This document shows positions 1 to 11,149 of a DNA stretch of 64,000 nucleotides, piece after piece. Each line of letters starts with the position of its first letter. The first letter of the stretch is position 1. The notes beneath the pieces were generated by a model. It was not told where the DNA came from, ran no database searches, and saw only the letters and a list, made by a program, of their open reading frames with translations. Made by a program: the position numbers and the translations under genes. The DNA lies in the NCBI GenBank assembly GCA_030762175.1, contig CM060846.1, positions 236,652,512-236,716,511 on the forward strand, in the 5' to 3' direction. The stretch comes from Metallyticus violacea. Lineage: Eukaryota; Arthropoda; Insecta; Mantodea; Metallyticidae.

Positions 1-261
1 CTCCTTCCTATCTAATTACTTTAAGTGTCTGCCCCATCACCTTCTTTGCATCTCTATATGCATTGCTATACCACCTGTCAGACCATTTAATAAGTATTCA
101 ATGGCTCAATTAGAACAAAGGTCTGACATAAACATTAGTAAAATAAATGATCCATTAAATAATATTTTAAATTATTGCACGAGTTATTTCTATATTAATG
201 CATCAAAATATTTAATACATACCCAACAAATCTTAGGAAATTGCATGGTTAAATGATTGTA
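1..261. other. AT-rich stretch, no gene seen
   Basis: No convincing coding signal, RNA gene or repeat is visible. The stretch lies directly upstream of recognisable LINE endonuclease sequence and may be the further-decayed 5' part of that element. Confidence 0.4.
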
Positions 262-429
262 AACATAATATTTTGGTGTTGAAAGAACATGGACTACATG
301 AAGTACAGATAAAGTACTTTAAGTTGCAGAGATACAAGCTAGCAACAAGCTATTATAGGCATAATCATAAAGATGGGGTATATGAGCTAAATTTTGTCAC
401 AAATTTGAGTAAAGGAGTTATGTGTTGTA

Positions 430-576
430 ATGAATTTTGAAGTTGCAGCAATAAAATTGCAAATTAAAGGGGAAAGTTTTCTAATTGTTGGTTTATACAG
501 GTTGCCAAATGTAAGGATAGATGATTTTCTCAATTGTTATGAAAAAGTTTTGGACAAAACATATGTTAACAAGAAA

Positions 577-631
<55 letters not shown>

Positions 632-681
632 GGGACTTAAATATAAAAATTTCCTCAAATACCCCAGATTATAAGGCCTAA
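430..681 (+). pseudogene. LINE endonuclease fragment with Asn run
   Basis: This open stretch encodes part of the LINE endonuclease, with the 'GLYRLPN' block and 'GDLNI'. A run of about 18 Asn encoded by an AAT microsatellite separates the two blocks. It is a fragment of the surrounding element, not a host gene. The microsatellite expanded after the element died, since family members have no poly-Asn there. Confidence 0.6.
578..630. repeat. (AAT)n microsatellite
   Basis: Perfect AAT trinucleotide repeat inside the decayed LINE endonuclease. Read in other frames it gives artificial poly-Asn or poly-Tyr peptides. Confidence 0.95.
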
Positions 682-970
682 GTGATTTTATATAACTAAT
701 TTTAAGCTGTAAGATATCATTAAACAGCCAACTAGAATCATACTTACAGCATCTGCAATTTACCATATTATAACCTAGACTGCAATAGATATTTAGCAAT
801 AGTAAATAAATTCTGTAGCTCAATATCATTGTGTTTAATTTAAGGATTTTGAACAGTGAGGGTAATTCCTAAAGAACCAAAGGACTGACAGTAATGTAAA
901 TGGGATATTTTACTCTTATACTGATTAAATTGGGCAACATTGCCTAGTAAGGAAAGTCAAAATTTTTTTT

Positions 971-1246
971 GAGTAGTTTTTAACATCCGTTTTTACTACT
1001 GAGGCACCACAGGCGGTGAACACCGATGATACACGAGATGAAATGATACATTGAGAAAGGAATTTTTTATAAGAAGGAAGTGTTCCAGGCCTAAGTTTAG
1101 GGTACCTCTCTGGCATTTGCCAGTTATGAGGACTGAGGAAAACCTGGTAAAAATCCCAGTCAGGGAGGACGGTCCTGGTGGGATTCGAAACCCAGACCTC
1201 CTGCTCATGAGTCCGTGCCTTAACGACCTCGGCCACCTGTGGCGGT
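971..1246 (-). mobile_element. tRNA-derived SINE, family 1
   Basis: On the minus strand the copy starts with a tRNA-like head at about 1246. Its A box 'GGTGGCCGAGGTCGTTAAGG' resembles tRNA-Ser/Leu and its B box resembles GGTTCGAATCC. The body contains 'CTTAGGCCTGGAA', and the 3' end has 'GCCTCAGTAGTAAAAACGG'. Four further copies are present in this window. It interrupts the decayed LINE, so it is younger than that element. It is not a functional tRNA gene: no acceptor stem forms. Confidence 0.85.
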
Positions 1247-2842
1247 GAAGGGAAAGTTAATAAATGGGAAAGTCTACATATACCAGTTAAATTGAAAATT
1301 AGATAGCTAAGGGAAAAATGAAAGACTTCTACATTATCTATACATCCACAAATTGAAACATTTCAAAAAATAGATGTAGAAATGTAAATATGTAATACTC
1401 TCTATCCCTAATTAATAATAAAATGAGGTATTACCACAATGGAATAGTAGAATCACATAAAAATTAAAGAATGTTTGGGGGATTATCAAAGATTACAATG
1501 AAATTGAAGTTCTGCCAAAAAAAATATAACTTTTAGAAAATAATCGCCAAATATTTTATAGTTCTCAGAGAGTATGCCAGTTTTTTCATAGTTTCTTCAT
1601 AAATATAATGAAAGATAAATTATTAACAAGGATATATCATAAGGGACAGCAGTAATTTTACCTACTATACATTTAAAGGAAACCTTAAGAGAAGAATTTG
1701 GGAAAATTATAGATGAATTCAAAAATAAATTATCATCTGGGTCCGACAATATACCAGTGAAAATTCTGAAGTATTACAAAAGTGACTTCATAACAGTTAT
1801 AGTACCTTTGAAAAATGTGCCACTAGATGAAATTTTCTCTGACACAGAAACTCAGTATTGCTAGACCAATCTGTAATAATAATAAAAAAAAAAAAAAAAA
1901 AAAAAGTGACAAGACCCAAATGAATGCTATGGGCCCAACTTCTATTTTTGTATAAAAGTGTATGAAAAAGTATTAAATTTCAGATTGCTGGGTTCTTCAA
2001 TAAATATAAAGTCTGAATGAATCACAGCATAGTTTCAGGAAAAAAAAAAAAAAACTTATAATATTGAAAGTGCTTGATAAATACATTAAAATTACAAAAA
2101 TACTTCTTGACCTATTCAAGACCTTTGATAATGTATCACATGAACAACAATTACAAAAGCTGAAAAATTTGGCATAGGCTTTGAAATTTAGAATTTTTGT
2201 TCATAATAGGAAGGAATGTACTGAAATCCATTATATATAGGGGTACATAATAAATCCACCAAATTAAATTATGAAACCGTAAAATTAGAATGCCAAAGGG
2301 ATTTGTACACTCCTGTTTTTAATTTATGTCAATGACCCACCAAAATCTAAACATTACAAAACTATATCAAATGCAGATGACACCTTAAAAACAATTTCAA
2401 ACAAACATACACATAATGGAAAATCTATCAGCTGAAAAAATATTTACAACCACCTTATAAAAAGTAATCTTCATGTAACCTGCAGAAAACAAAAGCAATA
2501 ATGCTCCACCATCAAAATAACAGGTATAAGAATATGGACATAAGTTTAAAAAATGTGACAAAAAATCCATTGAACAAATACAAATTAGAAATTTCCTAGG
2601 AATAATCATAGATAAAATTTGACATTTAGGTACCACATGGAACACATAAGTAAAAATGTTAATTCATATCTGGTAAGGAATTTGGAAAAATATTTGTGTT
2701 CAATAAAATATTGACCACAAATAATTTAAAGCTACCTTCCCTATTATGGATTAATTTTTACAATATGCAATAGAGAAGTAGGTAAGTACATGCATAAGTA
2801 GATAGTACTACAGAAAACATGTTTAAGGTGTATATATAAGGC

Positions 2843-2847
<5 letters not shown>

Positions 2848-2916
<69 letters not shown>

Positions 2917-2922
2917 GTAGTA

Positions 2923-2964
<42 letters not shown>
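2848..2964. repeat. (AAT)n microsatellite with AGT variants
   Basis: A long AAT repeat with a few AGT units inside the thumb region of the decayed LINE. The opposite strand reads as a meaningless poly-Tyr run. Confidence 0.95.
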
Positions 2965-3499
2965 GAGTATCATATAGAAAACAGAATATAAAATATTAAC
3001 CATTGTTGCATTATATGTATATAAAGCAATTATGCTAGTACCAAATATGGAAAATTCAGTAAATGTAAGCAAAAACTGCTGTAAGCATTATACTAGAATG
3101 CTAAAGAATTACCATTGGACCAATGTTAATAAAAGGGCTATGGATAGAGATTCTTGAATAATGGGCAACATTTTATATACCAAATTATCAAGAGAACTCA
3201 AAACACTAAATGGGAAAATTTTTCAAAAATAACTTAAAAGTTTCCTAGTGAATAACTCTATTTATAGTATAGATGATTTGTAATATTCATGCTGTGAAGA
3301 TTTATGTATGTATTTATTGGCAATGCTGTAAACTATATGTGCTAAGTCTATAAGCAAATAAAGATCACAACCATCAATCCTCAATTATTACATGCAAATT
3401 GAGAAAATAATGAATGAATGAATTTATTTACTTATTAATCACTAAAATATTTACATACACAAATTCAAAATTTAAAACTTAAAATGTAAATTGGAACTT

Positions 3500-4607
3500 G
3501 CACAGTGAAGCTAATCATAATAATTGAATAATTGTATGACTCAGTTTGAACTACACACTCTTAAAGCTTCACTTACTTTTCATAAATGTATGGAACCGAT
3601 TTCCAAACATTTAGTTCCCATCTTCAGCCAGGCTAAAGTTCAACTGTCAGATCATTCGTTGAGCTCTGGGAATGTGTATTCTGCTCTGGTGGCAGTGTGA
3701 TAAACTTATAGTTTATGTTTTCATCTCCAGCAATGTTGAAGTTCATTATGCTGTATTTGTATTTGTAGATGTAGATTTTCTCCCAGGTTGCTAGTTCCGT
3801 AGATCCATGTACTGATTTTAATAATTTTGCTTTATTTATTATGTCATGATTTTGTGTCCAAAAAAGATATGCTACTGCTGATTTCTCCATTTGCTTGTAC
3901 TTTATGTTCCTAAAATGTTCCTTTAACCATGTGCCTATGTTTCTCTTTGTTTTTGCAATGTAGATTTTTTCACATTCTGCACAAATTATTTTGTAAATAC
4001 CTGATTTTTCCTCTTGTGGAATACTGTCATTAACAATATCTATCAGTAAGTGTTTAACATTAAATCTATTAATTGGTGCCAACCTGATATTAAAATCTTT
4101 AAGAATATTCTGAAAATTTTTGTAGCCCATGGATGATATGTGAACTTTTTTAAAATTAGTGTATCTTTTCTTGCTGAAAGTGTTGTGGTTTCTTTGATAT
4201 GTTTTTGTCTCTGGAATTTCTGCACCTTCTTGTGTAATAGTTCTTTTTTAAAACCATTTTTAGCTGCTGTTTCCTCTATTTGTTTGTATTCATTAAAATA
4301 CTCTTCTTTGCCAATTTTTAGGTTAATTAGGCAGCATGTTGAACTGTTAATTACTGCATGTTTGTGCACTATGGGGTTAAAATTGTCAGTTTTGATGTGA
4401 TTATCAGCATGTATATTCCAAATTTAAGATTTTCTTGATATTTCATTATTTTAATATCTAAGAATGGCAACATGTTATCTGTTTCTATTTTGTATGTAAA
4501 TGATATGTTTATATCTTGTATATTCAAAAGTTTTAAGGCATTGTTAATGAGTTTTTTGTCAACTAATGCAGATATATCGTCTACATATTTGTACCATTTA
4601 AGGTATG
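3500..4607 (-). mobile_element. Penelope-like element, family A, 5'-truncated
   Basis: Read on the minus strand, the copy begins in the RT palm ('WYKYVDD' at about 4575-4595). It runs through the RT thumb/linker (4043-4369) and the GIY-YIG endonuclease (3633-4130), and ends in a non-coding tail at about 3640-3500 with 'GCTGAAGATGGGAA' and 'AAGTGAAGCTTTAAGAGTG'. PLEs are reverse transcriptases with a C-terminal GIY-YIG nuclease, distinct from LINEs. The 5' side stops abruptly at a SINE-2 fragment (4608-4808). A close relative of the same subfamily lies at 23495-24422 in the opposite orientation. Frames are broken, so it is dead. Confidence 0.85.
3633..4130 (-). pseudogene. PLE GIY-YIG endonuclease domain
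   Basis: The 165-residue open stretch carries 'KSGIYKIICAECEKIYIAKT', the PLE form of the GIY-YIG motif, with a CxxC pair between the two halves. It is followed by 'KEHFRNIKYKQMEKSAVAYL', the conserved EH/SAVA block. The second half of the motif is YIA rather than YIG, a decay sign. In the family this nuclease nicks target DNA to prime reverse transcription. Confidence 0.85.
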
Positions 4608-4808
4608 GTCGATGGGTTTTTTCGGGCATAAAAAAAATAAGTATGACTTCCTTCAGAAGGGAAGTAAAGGCATGGGTCCTGTGTCATACATTTAAGGTAC
4701 AAAAGGACCTCAAGCCTGAAAGAGGCCTCTGGGCAAAATTTGCCATTTCATGCTGTGAATTGAATGGAATGCTGATGACCTCAGGTGTTAAAGTGTGTTC
4801 ATAAATAA
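4608..4808 (+). mobile_element. SINE family 2, head missing
   Basis: Matches the body and 3' end of the full-length family-2 copies at 10842-11135 and 29056-29359: 'TCGATGG.TTTTTTC', 'GGAAGTAAAG', 'CCTCAAGCCTGAAAGA', 'GATGCTGATGACC' and a 'TTCATAAATAAA' end. The tRNA-like head is absent, and the copy abuts the broken 5' side of the PLE. Confidence 0.8.
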
Positions 4809-5863
4809 ACAAATTAAAAAAAATCATCATACTCATCATATAATTAATAGTAATAGTAACTATAACAATATATCATCATCAATAATAATAATATCACTTA
4901 AAATATCCTATTTTGATCTTAACTCTATAATTATATTATAAACTTGAATTGAAGCCCAACCTGTTGAAAATCCTTAAATTTTAACAGGAAACATTTAAAA
5001 TTCTATTTTAATATCACTGTAGAGGTTAAAGACCAAAATAGAAATTGGTTAAATGGAGATAAAAGTGAAGTCTTTGGATTTTGAATTTATTAAGTGATAT
5101 TAATAATAATACGGAAAATGATTATTTCAATTACAGTAATAATTATAATTTTTATTAGTGTGAGACTAACCCTCATGATAAGCACATATATGTTTAATAT
5201 TAAGAAAGGAAAATTGAAATTAAGCACAAAAATAAGAAATAATTCAGAAATTATTTAACCCATTATAACTGTTATTCTTTTCAGTAAATGTTTTTGGTGC
5301 ATAGAATGTTGCAAATTACTCTCATCCATTCTTAAAATAAAAAGGGGGGTTATTTACATACAAGAATGAATGTATTAATAAAATGAATTGATTGTGGCAA
5401 TTCTTCATTTGAAAATATTTAATACAAAATATATCAGTTTTGACAGATTGAAATAAGTTTTTACTATAATAATAGCTTCCATTATTTCAAATCTAGGCTC
5501 ACCATAATTTTCTTACTTTCTCAATTCAGTGCTGCTCATAATGGTAAAATAAAATATTATTAATTGAAAATTATTGATTCTTGTCTCTTGATAAAAACCA
5601 TGATAATTGTGTGTCTTGACTCTCTCCATCTCTCTCCCTCCCCTGCACATTGCTTTTTCTTGGCGACACACAAGCATGAGGGTAGGTCAATTAGTTTCCA
5701 GCCTCACGGATAAAGATAATTGTCTTAACAAAAGCCTTATCTGGTGTCATACCTTATCTGTTAAGTAAATAATTTCAGCTGTAACTTCTGCTCTGCTGCG
5801 TTCACTTGTTCAGATATAGTTGCATAAAGAAGGCTATGTGTACAAGATTGTGACATTTTCAAA
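4809..5863. other. AT-rich stretch without identified gene
   Basis: No protein similarity or structural RNA was recognised. It has scattered short AAT runs near 4880 and a CT-rich patch near 5620-5645. The last few hundred bases probably include the 5' non-coding end of the mariner that follows, but I could not define its terminal inverted repeat. Confidence 0.4.
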
Positions 5864-6198
5864 ATGGGGTATCGAGCTGTTATTAAGTTCCTCACAAAAG
5901 AAAAACTTATTCCAAATGAAATTATACAGCAATTGGACAGTATATATGGGGAAGCATCCCCCTCATATTCTACCATACAAGAATGGGTCAAACTTTTTCA
6001 AATGGGTTGAGAAAGCATTGAAGAGGAAGAGCTTGCAGATCGACCCTTGGAGGTGCTCACTCCTGAAAATATCGCTCTTGTGGAAGGAGAAATTATGGAA
6101 GATCGGCAGTTCACAGTTACAGAAATAGTAGCAAGGTTAGGGCCTTTCTAAAACAACAGTCCTTTGAATTACTCATGAACATTTAAACATTAATAAGG

Positions 6199-6491
6199 GG
6201 GAGTGAGTAGTAGTGTTTAACGCCCGTTTTTACTACTGAGGCACCACAGGCGGTGGACACTGATGATACATGAAATGAAATGATAAATTGGGAAAGGATT
6301 TTTTTTTTTTTTTTTTAAGGAAGGAAGCATTCCAGGCCTAAGTTTAGGTACCTCCCCGGCATTTGCCAGTTATGAAGACTGAGGAAAACCTGGAAAAAAC
6401 CCCAGTCAGGAAGGACGGTCCTGGCGGGATTCGAACCGCAGACCTCCCGCTCACGAGTCCGTGCCTTAACGACCTCGGCCACCCGTGGCGG
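6199..6491 (-). mobile_element. SINE family 1 inside mariner, with TSD
   Basis: This is a full family-1 SINE on the minus strand, with its tRNA-like head at the right end and a poly(T)-interrupted body. A perfect 15-bp duplication, 'taaacattaataagg', flanks it at 6184-6198 and 6492-6506. Removing the SINE and one copy of the duplication restores mariner coding sequence ('HLNINKVSAKWV'), which fixes the order: mariner first, SINE later. Confidence 0.92.
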
Positions 6492-7128
6492 TAAACATTA
6501 ATAAGGTTAGTGCAAAATGGGTGTCTAAATTTCTTTCCTAAATCCAAAAGCAGCAACGAGTAAACTATTGTCAAACATTTTTGGAGGTCTGCCATGACAA
6601 TGAGAGAGAAGTTCTGTAAACCAATATAACAGGAGATGAAACTATGGTCCTCTACTATGTTCCCTTGTCCAAAAGAGAAATAATGGAGCGATGTAAACTT
6701 GTCAAAACACTGCCTTTAAAGGCCAAGGTCACTCAGTCAACCAAGAAGATCATGGCTACAATCTTTTGGGGCTTTGAATGACTAATCTTCATTGACTTCA
6801 AGGAGAGGAACACCACAGTAAATGTGGAGTACTGTGCTGGCCTACTGCACAGAATATATGCTTCCTTCAAAGAGAAAAGGAGAGAAAAGCTGAGTGGTGA
6901 AGTGCGCTTTCTTCATGATAAAGTGCCTGTACACACATCTCTTGTTGCAAAGGAAGCTGTGAAGACGTATAGCTTCAAGGGATCAGCCATCCATCCTACA
7001 GTCCAGATCTAGCTCCCAGAGGCTATTTCCTTTCCTCAAAACTGAAGAAGAAAGGAAATTTAAGTGTGACAAAGAAATGATAGAATGCTGTTTATGCCCG
7101 TTTTGCAGACAAGACTTCTAACTATTTT

Positions 7129-7141
7129 GGGGGGGGGGGGG
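7129..7141. repeat. poly(G) tract
   Basis: A run of about 12 G in the C-terminal part of the mariner remnant. It shifts the frame there. Confidence 0.9.
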
Positions 7142-7454
7142 TTTGAAATGATAATTCAAAGTTGTGAGAGATATATTGCAATGATGATTACCTATATTGA
7201 AAAGTGGAATATAGTTTTCATCTTTATCATACCTAGGAAATGGTTAGGCCAGAAACTTATGAACCTACCCTTGTATGCTCTAAGATATTTTGTTATTTAT
7301 ATGCCTTACACTTCAGTGGTAACTATAGTATGTATAACCAACATGTGGGAGTGTGGAATCCTCACATCTGATACAGTGGAAACAGTAGGACAATGTCCAC
7401 TATTGGATTACAAAAAAGAACAGGAGGATGGCTTAAAAAGTGAAAATATAAAGC

Positions 7455-8225
7455 TCTCAGAAAGATGACAGCAGAGGAAGATCAAAATCTAGCCATAGCT
7501 GGTTGTCAGAATCCTTTCTCCACTGCAACTTCACTGGGGAAAAACCTCATCTCTCCAAGTTAGCATGCAGACTTTAAGGAAGAGACTCAATGCTGCTGGA
7601 ATCCACCATAGGTGGCCTGAGAAGAAAAATGTGTTCAAAATTGAACACTGTGAGGCTTGAATGCTGTTTGCAATATCTACCTGTTCCTACAGAATCCTGG
7701 AATACTGTAATGTGGACAGATGAGAAATTATTCTTCCCAGATGAGGAGAGAAGACTTGCTTTTGCAACCTGAAAATACCAGACACTCTCCTGAGCATGTT
7801 ATTGCAAATGCAAAAGTGGCAGGTTAACTCTCACTTTCTGGGGATGGATAAGCCATGAATGCAGCAGAATACACTGAAGTGTTGGAAGGCTTTATATTAC
7901 TCATTCAAGCTCTTCATCCAACTGAGGAAATGCCAGTCATTGATTATGTGCATAATAACAGGAGTTTGCACATTCAAAAATTAATGAAAGCATTATTTAC
8001 TAGCCATTTTAAAATCCATTCCATTGAATAGCTTACCATACCTCAGATCTCAATCCATTAGAACATATATGGGCTATACAGTTCATGCAGTTCTACAGGG
8101 AAGAAAGGATGGCAGCTACTCTTAAAACAGTCATGTAAGAGAGGTATGAGAAAACACCAGAAGGTGCAAAGAGTTGGCTCCAGCCCATGCCTTGATGAAT
8201 CAATGCTGTAATTGATGCAGAGGAT
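7455..8225 (+). mobile_element. Degenerate Tc1-like transposase
   Basis: The broken frames read 'RKMTAEEDQNLAIAGCQNPF' and then 'MQTLRKRLNAAGI', the second helix-turn-helix (paired-like) part of Tc1 transposases. A 'MWTDEKLFF' block follows near 7710, where the first catalytic Asp sits. A late block 'SDLNPLEHIWAIQF' near 8045-8090 carries the Glu of the Tc1 DDE triad. The middle Asp region is eroded ('HNNRSLHIQ'). No terminal inverted repeats were identified. Confidence 0.75.
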
Positions 8226-8917
8226 GGTGGACTTGACATTGAAGTTAACAGTTTTTATGTTAAAAAGTTCTGTTAAATATTTCCATGCATTTTCCTTTCT
8301 ATTAATCTTATTCTTATTGAGAGTAAATATACTTTACTTTGCTTTATTAAGCAGAGAAAGCCTATGTATTATTACCCCATATTTTCTGACAAATAATACA
8401 CATTTTTTTCCAAAAGTCTCTCTCTCTTTTACCTTATTTTTCCTTCAATCTTTATCCTATCATTCTGAATGTAATCACAATGGTTAAAATATATCTTTTT
8501 CATAGTTAAGGAAAGAAAAGGTATTTTCCTACCTTGAGGCCCTAACATACATTGCTTTGAAAACTTTAATCCCTTACTATGTACCTGTTGAATAAACAAT
8601 GTGAACGTTATATTATCTTCTTCCAGCAAAAGAGCTATAAGTCAGCATGCTTTCTATATCCATCCTTTCTTTTGATTTCAATGTACCTACATTCATCAAT
8701 ACAGATAACTCCAGGTTGTTGACTGTAAGGATTTAAGACATTATATACTTGTCTTTAATTCTACATTCACTGGAATGTCATTTAGTAAGCCCCCAACTCA
8801 CAACTTAGTTATTCTTATTCACAATCAGAAAATTCCCCAAATTTATAAAATATGATTTTATCATTCATTTAGCTCTTACTTTCCCAAATATTCTCTTATC
8901 TTTCTTTATTACCACTT
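8226..8917. other. AT-rich stretch, no gene identified
   Basis: The plus strand is T- and C-rich. Open stretches here are short and have low-complexity composition without recognisable domains. It may include the far end of the antisense LINE at 9100-9990, but I cannot show that. Confidence 0.3.
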
Positions 8918-9092
8918 GAATCAATTTAATACACTTATGCTCCACTTACCACTGAATTGTAAAGAACCTGTTTCACAGGCTTTTGCCTGCATCATGTTCT
9001 TTGCATGTTCTGCATAATTCAATAGTAAGTGGAGCATAAAAGTATAAAATTGATTCAAGAATAATTCATTACTTCACTGTATTAGTTCTGAC
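8918..9092. mobile_element. PLE terminal fold-back (family B)
   Basis: An inverted repeat pairs about 8918-8965 with about 9012-9058 ('TAAGTGGAGCATAA' against 'TTATGCTCCACTTA'). The loop contains 'CTGTTTCACAGGCTTTTGCC', the reverse complement of the non-coding 3' end of the PLE at 24423-25392 ('AAGGCCTGTGAAACATGTTC'). So this is a terminal-only PLE relic with no coding sequence, arranged as a hairpin. Confidence 0.7.
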
Positions 9093-9099
9093 AGTAAAT

Positions 9100-9990
9100 T
9101 AATTTTTAATTCTCCTATCTTTTTTGTTATTTTCTCCTTCCATATTTAATATTTTATTCGATCTCATTTCTAATATTATCCTATTTTCTTTTGCATATCT
9201 TTTGCCTACACCTCTTAGTGGCTTCACAGTGTAACAAAAAATGAAAGCTGTTATATATTTCTCCACACACAAGACAAATACCTAGATTTCAATCATCTCT
9301 CAGATCCCTTAAGTTTGCAAATCCGTACTCACTTTTATCACACAAATATATATATTTTTCTCTTCTCCATTTTTGTTTCATAACTTTATATGATTTGATT
9401 TCTTATCACTCAGGCTATCAAACCTGCCTGTTTATATCTATGATTCCATCTTACTTCTTTCCAAAAGCCCCTCATATTATATTCTTTTGCTTCTTGTGCA
9501 TCACCTATTACAATTCTTTGTAAAATTTTCATCATTTGGTGAACCCAAGATTTTTGACATAAGCATTTTTTCTGTATATTAAAACCTTTTTTACTACACT
9601 TCCTTCCTCTAAGTCTATATTCTATATAACTATTACATTATTCTTTCACCTCTCCTGCCCTAGTTGTAAACCTATCTAATTCCCTTAGGTGATGCTCTGA
9701 GTAAACCTATAATTTGCTCACCAAAATCTTTGTGCATTTGCTTAGCATGTTTCCATCCCTTATCTGGACCCTAAATTTCTTCCCAAATAACATTTTGCTT
9801 CCCACTATAGCAGTATATATTCTTTCCAGCCAGTTCATATCAATTTATAGTGTTTTCCTTAAACAAGTTCTTATTACTCTCACAGCCAATTTTCCTTTTA
9901 TCTACTGTCATTTTCTTCCGCTCATTGCTTTCCCTGTTAGAACTCAACCTAAACCCAAAATAATATTTTCTTACTACTTGTATTAAGGTT
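9100..9990 (-). mobile_element. C-terminal remnant of an antisense LINE
   Basis: On the minus strand the region ends in a zinc-knuckle-like block, 'CLVCGEIYNSFHFLLHCEA' near 9270-9210, of the kind found at the C-terminus of LINE polymerases (CxxC...H...C). Upstream, up to 9990, the purine-rich minus strand is compatible with the thumb/linker region, but I could not name its motifs. The remnant is tail-to-tail with the plus-strand LINE C-terminus that starts at 10010. Confidence 0.5.
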
Positions 9991-10009
9991 TTTATAAAAA
10001 GGAACAAAC

Positions 10010-10841
10010 TTGGAAAAGAAGAAAAGTATCCAGATTGCCATAAGGTTTATATATTTGGAAATAAAGCTTAGCAGCTCAAGAGAATGGGGAGAGAGAGAAT
10101 CTGCACTAACTAAAGGAAGGCTGGCTATGAAATTATAAATAAAAATTTATATTTTGGACCAAATAAGAAAGTAGTTTGTTTTGAGAGAGTAGAGGACAGT
10201 TGGAAAGAAATGGATAAATTACTTAAAATGTTTTGTAAAATAATGCAAGATCAACAAATACTGCCAATGCTACTAATGTTCTGTTAGAAATATAGAAAGT
10301 AATTATGAGATGAAAGTGAGGAAGGGAGTATTAAAATATTGATATAGTGTGTATCAGATGCCTCAGGAGCATATCCAGAAAGAAAGATAATTTCAGATAT
10401 CCTCCATAGGAATAGGTAGCTGGGTTGGAAAACTAGTACATGAACTGATGCAGAATGGTATGGGGGAGATTTGATCAGGTGGAGTTAATTTAATGGAAGA
10501 TGATCAGAATCAGAATTCAGGACACAGAAGACAAATTTTGCATGCTGGTATAGAGTTCCACGACATTATATCAGGAACTAAAAGAGGAGTGTATTAGTGG
10601 GCTTTATAGTGAGAGAGAGGGAAGGATTAGAAGGTTTAGATTAGTAATTTGAAACTAAAAGGGATTGGAAGAAACCTGGAACAGAACATCCTATGTGTTG
10701 GGGTAGTGAAAATGCCATTCATATTCTCTTTGGATGCCTATGAACAACAGTATGGAAAAAGTAGTTGATAAAAGAAACATGGATTTGATTAAGCTGTGAG
10801 ATAGCAATTAAACAAATTTTCAGAAATAAACTCCAGGTAAG
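10010..10841 (+). mobile_element. C-terminal remnant of a plus-strand LINE
   Basis: Broken plus-strand frames end in 'HPMCWGSENAIHILFGCL' near 10690-10742, a CxxC...H...C block like that at the end of LINE reverse transcriptases. Upstream reading is purine-rich and charged, as in the thumb/linker of such proteins. A SINE-2 copy interrupts it at 10842-11135, and the AT-rich sequence to about 11700 may be its 3' untranslated end. Confidence 0.5.
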
Positions 10842-11135
10842 ATTGATTCGTTTTATTTATGAACTCTCTTTAACATCTCAGGTCATCAGCATCCCATTCA
10901 ATTCCGGGGATAAAACAGCCGACAAATTTTGCTAAGAGGTCTCTTCTTTCAGGCTTGAGATTCTTTTTTGTGCCATAAATGTACGACACGGGACCCACAG
11001 CTTTACTTCCCTTCCAAAGGAAGTCATACTTAGGATTTTTACGCCCGAAAAAATCCATTGATCCTGGCCAGGTTTGAATGCGTGACCTTGGGTTTAGAAG
11101 GCAAGTATGGTTACCGCTACACCATCAGGACTGAC
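10842..11135 (-). mobile_element. Full-length SINE family 2
   Basis: On the minus strand it begins with a tRNA-like head (A-box-like 'GATGGTGTAGCGGTAA', then a 'CTTCTAA' anticodon-loop-like stretch and a degenerate B box). The family body and a 3' end with 'GCTGATGACCTGAGATG' follow. Near-identical 14-bp flanks at 10828-10841 and 11136-11149 ('aaactccaggtaag' and 'aaactccaagtaag') are its target-site duplication. It reads open for 62 codons but encodes nothing. Confidence 0.85.
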
Positions 11136-11149
11136 AAACTCCAAGTAAG

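Larger units (their letters stand above)
262..3350 (+). mobile_element. Decayed non-LTR retrotransposon (CR1/L2-like LINE)
   Basis: The plus-strand frames, broken by many stops and shifts, read as a LINE polyprotein. An apurinic-type endonuclease section runs from about 262 to 680, with an 'ILVLKEHGL' block, an 'IVGLYRLPN' block and then 'GDLNI'. Reverse transcriptase pieces follow: 'KLSSGSDNIP' near 1725, 'LLDLFKTFDNVSH' near 2103-2141, 'LFLIYVNDPP' near 2315-2344 and a YADD-like 'NADDT' near 2370-2384. A thumb block 'FLGIIIDK' is near 2595 and a typical LINE C-terminal 'LKSFLVNNSIYS' near 3230. The element is old, with (AAT)n tracts inside it and a SINE at 971-1246. Clade is inferred from motif style and from the absence of any RNase H; it could be another RNase H-less clade. 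Confidence 0.75.
5864..7203 (+). mobile_element. Degenerate mariner transposase, split by a SINE
   Basis: From the ATG at 5864 the reading is a mariner transposase: 'MGYRAVIKFLTKEKL', 'GEASPSYSTIQEWVKLFQMG' and 'TPENIALVEGEIMEDRQFT', which together form the N-terminal helix-turn-helix pair. After the SINE come 'VSAKWVSKFLS', 'ITGDET' (first catalytic Asp), 'ATIFWGFE' and 'FLHDKVPVHTSLVA' (second Asp; Lys replaces Asn). The third Asp region near 7000 is lost. Several stops and frameshifts make it inactive. It resembles the SETMAR-type mariner group. The SINE at 6199-6491 landed between the helix-turn-helix and the catalytic domain. Confidence 0.85.

Noticed and set aside
566..829. Poly-Tyr open frame on the minus strand
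   Set aside because: It is the antisense reading of the AAT microsatellite and has no protein-like sequence outside the repeat.
2842..3072. Second poly-Tyr open frame on the minus strand
   Set aside because: Same cause: a long AAT tract within a dead LINE.
10870..11058. Small coding gene on the minus strand
   Set aside because: The open frame lies entirely inside a SINE-2 copy and is not shared as coding sequence by other copies.
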